Of a DNA stretch of 24,681 nucleotides, positions 20,868 through 24,681 are shown one piece after another. Below the pieces are notes generated by a model. It was not told the origin of the DNA. It saw nothing but the letters and a program-made list of their open reading frames with translations, and did no database searches. Made by a program: the position numbers and the translations under genes. Source of the DNA: a virus; IMG/VR virus record IMGVR_UViG_3300008050_000299, positions 1 to 24,681 of that record. The stretch is one strand, 5' to 3'. Within the stretch, counting starts at the first letter, position 1. Each line of letters opens with the position of its first letter.

Positions 20868-21098
20868 TCAGTTCCTGACATTTGCCATTTTCGTGACCTG
20901 ACGAAGTACGAAAGTTTCGTCGCAGTCGCAGCAAGTAACATAAAACCAGGCGACGTGTTCGCCTGTCGCCTGGCTGTCAATTTCCCTATGGGCCCCGCGT
21001 TTCTTCAAGTGCTTCTGGTGCCCGCAGTGGGGGCAGGCCGGGGGCGTCGTCGTGACTGTCTTTTTCGGCTTTCGCTTCGTCGTTTTCTTTTTGCTCAT
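20868..21098 (-). CDS. Small Zn-ribbon protein (76 aa)
   Basis: A very basic N-terminus (MSKKKTTKRKPKKTV) is followed by a four-Cys zinc ribbon, CPHCG at ~22-26 and CCDCDE near 56-61, separated by ~30 residues that include HLKKRGAHRE. The C-terminus is VLRQVTKMANVRN. The gene overlaps the terminase stop by ATGA, so it is coupled to it. A DNA-binding or packaging role, or Com-like translational control, would fit its position, but neither can be shown from sequence. It is too short and has no HTH to be a standard small terminase. Confidence 0.72.
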   Translation of the reverse strand: MSKKKTTKRKPKKTVTTTPPACPHCGHQKHLKKRGAHREIDSQATGEHVAWFYVTCCDCDETFVLRQVTKMANVRN

Positions 21099-23152
21099 AA
21101 GTAACTTACGCCCTTTGTTCTTTTTCGTTTCGTTTTCGGTTTAGCTTCTGTCGACATACTGCAAGCCTGGATCGACGCCGCGACGCAGCAACCGACCGCG
21201 CAGTCAAGCCAGTGATTATCGGGCCTGTCAGGTTTCAGTTTCCATTCATCAACCTCACGACCACGCCCCGCCGTCCTGACAGGGTATTCGGCTTTCAGGT
21301 GCCGCGCGAAAGTCTTGTGTATTCGTGGGGAAGCCTGGAAAAGCGTCAGGGCCCCAGGTGTTCCAGGTTCGGTCGCCAGGCGACTAAACAGAAACGACTT
21401 CCAGTGGTTCGCGTCGTACAAACAATATTGCGCTGGGCTGTCTTTTGCTTTTTCTATTCGCCAGTGCGTTCCTATTCGCTTGCCTGACCGCTTCGCGATC
21501 GTCGCGTTCAGTGGTTCGTTGCTTGCCCCCACATACTTACCGTGCGACGGCGTCACGATCGCACGGTGCTGTGTGTTTCTGGAAAAGTCGTAAACAATGT
21601 TACGCGATAGCCCCCAGTTCGCGTCGATAAGTAACCGACTTATCGACAATTCGGCCCCGTCTTCACGCCGCCAGGTGCGACCGCACAAGCTGTCGATCGT
21701 TTCGTTCAGGGCTTTCGTCAGCCCGACTTCAAGGCTTGAACCAGGCCAGACGCTGTCGATAGTTTTCTTCGCCTGGTTCAGTCTGAAGTTGTTTGTTCGC
21801 TGGTCAGGGAAAGCCCCGTAGTCGACGACCCACCCCGTAAAGTCTGGCCGCCAGGCTATGACCGCATAATATAAAAGCGTTTTCTGGACGTCGACGAAGG
21901 CCGTCAGTAATTCGCCGCCAGTGGGGAAGGTGCCGCGTTCGCACGGGTGCGTGCGTTGCAAAATTTGTTCTTCTGTTACCGTGTCGTCTTGTGTTGTCTC
22001 CAGTGGCTGGTTTTGAAATTCAGACCAGAAGGCCGCTTCGTTTCTAAAAAACAAGTTCATAGCGTGCTGAATACCTGACGCTTCGTCTTCTGTATGACGT
22101 TCATTCCAGGCGGCCTTACATCCTAAATCCATTTCATCTTGATTGTTCATGTAAAACGCAAGGGCTTCGGTATCGTCCTGGCCGTTACGCCAGGCGTCTT
22201 CGCGAAACTCCTGGTACTTGTGCCACAAACTTATTTTCGTCGGCCAGCCGTAAAGCATTTGTGTGCGTTCGCCGTGCCATTCTGGGGCCTGTTCGTTGTC
22301 AAGAATCTGGTCAGCCATATCGCCGCGACTAATTACAGTGCACGGCATAACGCCCTTTATTTTAATACCTGGCCCCGCAAGCCCTAAAATGTCGCCCATC
22401 AAAGTGGCGATCCTGTCGTCGGTCTGGGAATTACTCTTTGCGCTTTCGCGCGTTTGCGGGTCGTCAAGTATTACATAGTCGGGCCGTATTACTTCGCCGT
22501 CTTGTGTCGTCTTCTGTTGCCCGCGAATGTCGCCGGTTATACCCGCGACCGTCACCAGTGCACCAGACGAAACAGACCCTTCAATAACTGGCAAACCTAA
22601 CTCGTCTTTATGCCACACGATACCCGTCGGGCTTCCCTTGTACGTTTGGCCCCCTGCCCTGATCGCCTTTCCTTCTAGCTTTATAATAGGCTGGCAAGCT
22701 TCGGGAAAGTCTTCAGCCAGTAAAGCATTGAAGCGAAGTTCGGTCTTTATCGACGCCAAAAGCTTTTGGGCCTTCGGGCCTGTCGCCCCCACCAAACAAA
22801 CCCATCGACCGTAACCGTATAAAAGGGCCCAGATCGCCGCCGTAATTGCGATCGTCGTTTTTCCACAACCGCGAGGCATTGCCAGGGCGAATAGCCCGCC
22901 GTCGCTGACTGTCGTTTCGATCTGTCGTAAAACCTTTAGGTGATCTTCAGACCAGCCCATAAAAAACGCGCCTGGTCGATAGGTTTCACAGAACAGCTTT
23001 AACGAATCGCCGCAAGCCGCCCGCCTGTCAGGGTCGACGGGTGGGGGAATTTCAGCCAGGTCGTTAGCTTTTGCCGCCGCGTCCTGTTTGCGTTTCGTGT
23101 TCGCCGCCTGGTAGGCTGCCAGGCGTTCGGCTGTAAGTTCCCCCTTACTCAA
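21095..23152 (-). CDS. Terminase large subunit, lambda gpA-like (685 aa)
   Basis: ATP-driven DNA packaging motor and nuclease. The N-terminal ATPase domain has Walker A MPRGCGKTT (92-100) and Walker B YVILDDPQT (226-234), followed by VMPCTVISRGDMADQIL, a coupling-like segment. The C-terminal nuclease has the three acidic residues expected for an RNase-H fold: TAFVDVQKT (D421), RLLIDANWG (D510) and NHWLDCAVG (D650). Length and order fit gpA/GpA-like terminases. The start is TTG at 23152; GAGGTG six bases upstream makes it convincing. The start overlaps the preceding gene's stop by 8 bases. No small subunit was recognised nearby. Confidence 0.92.
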   Translation of the reverse strand: MSKGELTAERLAAYQAANTKRKQDAAAKANDLAEIPPPVDPDRRAACGDSLKLFCETYRPGAFFMGWSEDHLKVLRQIETTVSDGGLFALAMPRGCGKTTIAITAAIWALLYGYGRWVCLVGATGPKAQKLLASIKTELRFNALLAEDFPEACQPIIKLEGKAIRAGGQTYKGSPTGIVWHKDELGLPVIEGSVSSGALVTVAGITGDIRGQQKTTQDGEVIRPDYVILDDPQTRESAKSNSQTDDRIATLMGDILGLAGPGIKIKGVMPCTVISRGDMADQILDNEQAPEWHGERTQMLYGWPTKISLWHKYQEFREDAWRNGQDDTEALAFYMNNQDEMDLGCKAAWNERHTEDEASGIQHAMNLFFRNEAAFWSEFQNQPLETTQDDTVTEEQILQRTHPCERGTFPTGGELLTAFVDVQKTLLYYAVIAWRPDFTGWVVDYGAFPDQRTNNFRLNQAKKTIDSVWPGSSLEVGLTKALNETIDSLCGRTWRREDGAELSISRLLIDANWGLSRNIVYDFSRNTQHRAIVTPSHGKYVGASNEPLNATIAKRSGKRIGTHWRIEKAKDSPAQYCLYDANHWKSFLFSRLATEPGTPGALTLFQASPRIHKTFARHLKAEYPVRTAGRGREVDEWKLKPDRPDNHWLDCAVGCCVAASIQACSMSTEAKPKTKRKRTKGVSYL

Positions 23153-23468
23153 TCGTCACCTCTAGAAGTCGCTTAATTGTACGAACCGACGTCGTCGCCG
23201 TAATCAGAAGCCACCGCGTTCCAGTCGACGTCGCGGTCAGGGTGAATTCCACCGCCTTACCAACCGCAACAGTTACGCCGTCCTGGTCTTCATACGTTGC
23301 CGTATTGTTCGCTGGCGTGCCGATCGTTACGTCGCTGTCAGCCGTCACCAGGGCGACCGTGGGGGTGCCTGACAGCGTGTCGCCGCCTAAATGGTCAGTG
23401 TAGTCGATCTTAAAGGCTTCGACGTCGTCGACCGACTGGCAAGGGTTCCCGGTTAAAATTATCGTCAT
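23145..23468 (-). CDS. Putative fibre/tail adaptor-like Ig-fold protein (107 aa)
   Basis: The residue pattern resembles small phage fibre-tail adaptor proteins with an Ig-like fold: an early AFKIDYTDHLGGDTLSG, a middle TVALVTADSDVTIGTPANN, GVTVAVGKAVEFTLTATSTG and a terminal RWLLITATTSVRTIKRLLEV strand pair. The spacing of the hydrophobic residues fits six to seven strands. It is preceded by a repeat protein (4-base overlap at 23465-23468) and a fibre-like gene, and followed by the terminase (8-base overlap). Function is inferred from the pattern; a decoration protein is another possibility. Confidence 0.5.
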   Translation of the reverse strand: MTIILTGNPCQSVDDVEAFKIDYTDHLGGDTLSGTPTVALVTADSDVTIGTPANNTATYEDQDGVTVAVGKAVEFTLTATSTGTRWLLITATTSVRTIKRLLEVTIE

Positions 23469-23746
23469 TGGTTCACCCGAATAAATGGCCTGTGATCTTG
23501 AAGTCGAATTAACGGCCTGGCGTCGACCAGGCTTACAAATGGCCTGGCATCAACCAGGCTGGAGTACGGCCTGGCGTCGACCAGTGCCGCGTATGGGCGA
23601 TCGTCGACCGCTTTGACGTGTCGACCGCCAGCCGCTGGAACAGAAGGCGTAGCGGCCCCCAGGAAGCCCCGCGCCGTGACGTTGCCGATCGTCGTCGTCA
23701 GCGTGCCATTTCCGAAGCCGCCCGTCGTGATTAGAGCAATCGACAT
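23465..23746 (-). CDS. Short repeat protein with VDARPY-type repeats (93 aa)
   Basis: Unrecognised. The first ~45 residues are Thr/Gly-rich and probably beta (SIALITTGGFGNGTLTTTIG). Residues 47-91 consist of five 9-residue repeats: VDDRPYAAL, VDARPYSSL, VDARPFVSL, VDARPLIRL and QDHRPFIRV. The D-x-R-P-[YFL] core is invariant, which suggests a regular solenoid or fibre segment. It overlaps the adaptor-like gene by 4 bases and starts right after the stop of the fibre-like gene, so a role in a fibre complex is plausible but unproven. Confidence 0.65.
   Translation of the reverse strand: MSIALITTGGFGNGTLTTTIGNVTARGFLGAATPSVPAAGGRHVKAVDDRPYAALVDARPYSSLVDARPFVSLVDARPLIRLQDHRPFIRVNQ
23474..23608 (-). 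repeat. Five 27-bp in-frame tandem repeats
   Basis: A 27-bp unit coding for VDARP(Y/F/L)xxL is repeated five times in the gene at 23465. The central units are the most alike and the outermost (VDDRP and QDHRP) have drifted, as expected for an array growing from the inside. Confidence 0.85.
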
Positions 23747-23747
23747 T

Positions 23748-24653
23748 TTAGGTTGTCTCTGTTATCGAAGTGGGGCTGGTCGCGTCGTCGTAGGTGTAGG
23801 TTTTCGCTGGCGTCGTGCCGTCTAGCTCGTAGATTGTTTTCGTTGTTCCGACGTTTCCATTTTCAGCCAGGTGCCCCAGTATTTCGTAAAGAAGCTGGGC
23901 CGCCGTTCCTTCGGCACCTGTCGCCCGCCACGCCGCCGTTAAGGCCGTGGTCCAGACCGCGTCGACCTTGCCGTCGGTGATCGCATGAAGGACCGCCGCC
24001 GTGCCAGCCGCGTCGGGCGTGGTGGTGTTCGCCCCGTCGGTTCCGCGCATCGGCGTCGTGGGAATTAACGCGACAGCCGCGTCGGTGATCGCATGAAGGG
24101 CCGCCGCCGTCCCGGCCGCGTCAGGCGTCGTCGTGTTTGCGCCATCGGTTCCGCGCATCGGCGTCGTGGGTATCAGTGCGACCGCAGCGTCAGTCGTTGT
24201 GTGCAAGGCCGCCGCTGTCCCGGCCGCGTCAGGCGTCGTGGTGTTCGCCCCGTCTGTTCCGCGCATCGGCGTCGTGGGTATCGCCGCGACGTCCGCCGAC
24301 AGGCTTGCCCCGCCAGGTGCCCCTAACCTAGCGAAGCTGTCGCCAGTCTGGGCCGTATGGCCGACCACCGAACCGACTGACCCGCCGACGTTGCCCGTAA
24401 CGCTGCCGACGGCCCCTGTTACGGAACCGACAGCACCCGTTACAGATCCGACAGCCCCGCTAAGACTGGCCGCCGAAGTGTTCGTAAGTGCTACCGTCGA
24501 AGTTTTGTTTTCGATATTGCCCCAGTCGATACCAGCCGCCCCCGTCGCCGTAACGTCAAGCGTTCGTCCTGCCGTTGTTGCTTGTAATGGTCCTTCAGCA
24601 GAGGCTCCGTACATCGCGTCATACACAGCTTCTTCAACGACGTGCCAAGTCAT
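23748..24653 (-). CDS. Fibre-like repeat protein (301 aa)
   Basis: Probable tail-fibre or fibre-associated protein. From Met1 (ATG 24653): a globular start MTWHVVEEAVYDAMYGASAE, then three GAVGSVT heptapeptides (66-86) and GNVGGSVGSVVG, a motif common in phage fibre-like proteins. SFARLGAPGGASLSADVAAI leads to three 36-residue repeats (122-229, IPTTPMRGTDGANTTTPDAA). The C-terminus is LLYEILGHLAENGNVGTTKT and KTYTYDDATSPTSITETT. The ATG at 24653 is preferred over a TTG at 24665 because it overlaps an upstream stop as ATGA. Composition suggests a long, thin, trimeric fold. The gene lies upstream of the terminase, not after the tape measure. Confidence 0.7.
   Translation of the reverse strand: MTWHVVEEAVYDAMYGASAEGPLQATTAGRTLDVTATGAAGIDWGNIENKTSTVALTNTSAASLSGAVGSVTGAVGSVTGAVGSVTGNVGGSVGSVVGHTAQTGDSFARLGAPGGASLSADVAAIPTTPMRGTDGANTTTPDAAGTAAALHTTTDAAVALIPTTPMRGTDGANTTTPDAAGTAAALHAITDAAVALIPTTPMRGTDGANTTTPDAAGTAAVLHAITDGKVDAVWTTALTAAWRATGAEGTAAQLLYEILGHLAENGNVGTTKTIYELDGTTPAKTYTYDDATSPTSITETT
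23967..24290 (-). repeat. Three 108-bp in-frame tandem repeats
   Basis: Three consecutive 36-codon units of the fibre-like gene, with the anchor GCATGAAG at 23983, its counterpart at 24091, and GTGTGCAAG at 24199, spaced exactly 108 bp. The copies are highly similar at DNA level, which favours copy-number change by recombination or slippage. Confidence 0.88.
24396..24458 (-). repeat. Three 21-bp repeats coding GAVGSVT
   Basis: Three tandem 21-bp units in the fibre-like gene code for GAVGSVT three times, followed by a related GNVGGSVGSVVG. The DNA copies differ mainly at third codon positions, so protein-level selection probably maintains them. Confidence 0.8.
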
Positions 24654-24681
24654 CTTGACCAGCAAGGCACCTGATTCATGG
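24650..24681 (-). CDS. Possible C-terminus of an upstream late gene (partial)
   Basis: Reading from the window edge, a frame codes for ...MNQVPCWSR and stops at 24650-24652 (TGA) within an ATGA overlap with the fibre-like gene. Such overlaps are the rule in this operon, so it is probably the end of a further late gene outside the window. Ten codons are too few for identification. Confidence 0.35.
   Translation of the reverse strand, partial: MNQVPCWSR

Noticed and set aside
23474-24290. Regularly spaced repeats as a possible CRISPR array
   Set aside because: The repeats are contiguous, in frame and protein-coding (27 and 108 bp periods) with no unique spacers.

Overview
The window is part of the genome of a tailed, siphovirus-like double-stranded DNA phage or prophage. 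It covers most of the replication/recombination module on the + strand and nearly all of the head and tail module on the - strand, meeting tail to tail near 9992. There is no integrase, repressor, lysis gene, tRNA or clear host gene, so lifestyle and host cannot be settled here. Moderately high GC content, near-exclusive GAA for Glu, a Cys-rich laminin-G-like virion protein and a Zn-cluster protein ending CPLGKW would suit a phage of Planctomycetes or a related group. That host call is an inference from general resemblance, not from a search.

Region 1 (1-2058): four small genes of unknown function. Each is preceded by a near-identical leader made of a sigma-70-like promoter (TTGACG or TTGACA, 16 bp, CATACT), an A/C-rich 5' UTR and an AAGGAAAC ribosome binding site. 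Three of the four leaders are immediately preceded by a complete intrinsic-terminator hairpin that ends the gene before; the first leader is cut by the window edge, so further copies probably lie upstream. Genes 2 and 3 are paralogues, which suggests the array grew by duplicating leader plus gene.

Region 2 (2059-9991, + strand): a compact operon with many overlapping start and stop codons. It encodes a small unknown protein, a DUF4406-DUF6378-like nucleotide-metabolism fusion, a PD-(D/E)XK exonuclease (RecE/DUF3799-like), a Sak4-like AAA ATPase, a DUF669 protein, a small sigma-factor-like protein, an SF2 DEAH helicase with a zinc finger and an SSB-like acidic C-terminus, an unknown protein, and a large primase-polymerase/helicase-like protein with an NrS-1-type AEP domain and a DUF3987 ATPase. 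Together they form a replication and single-strand-annealing recombination set.

Region 3 (24681 down to 9994, - strand): the late operon. In transcription order it holds three fibre or fibre-adaptor-like genes (two with internal repeats), the large terminase, a Zn-ribbon protein, a gpW-like joining protein, the portal, a protease-scaffold fusion with a probable internal scaffold start, the major capsid protein, two neck/tail-completion proteins, the tail tube, tail assembly chaperones with a -1 frameshift at a run of nine T, a gp10-like protein, the tape measure, and a block of five distal tail or fibre proteins with no clear homologues. A small terminase subunit was not identified. The gene order is broadly lambda/HK97-like, but with fibre genes before the terminase and a gp10-like gene between chaperone and tape measure.
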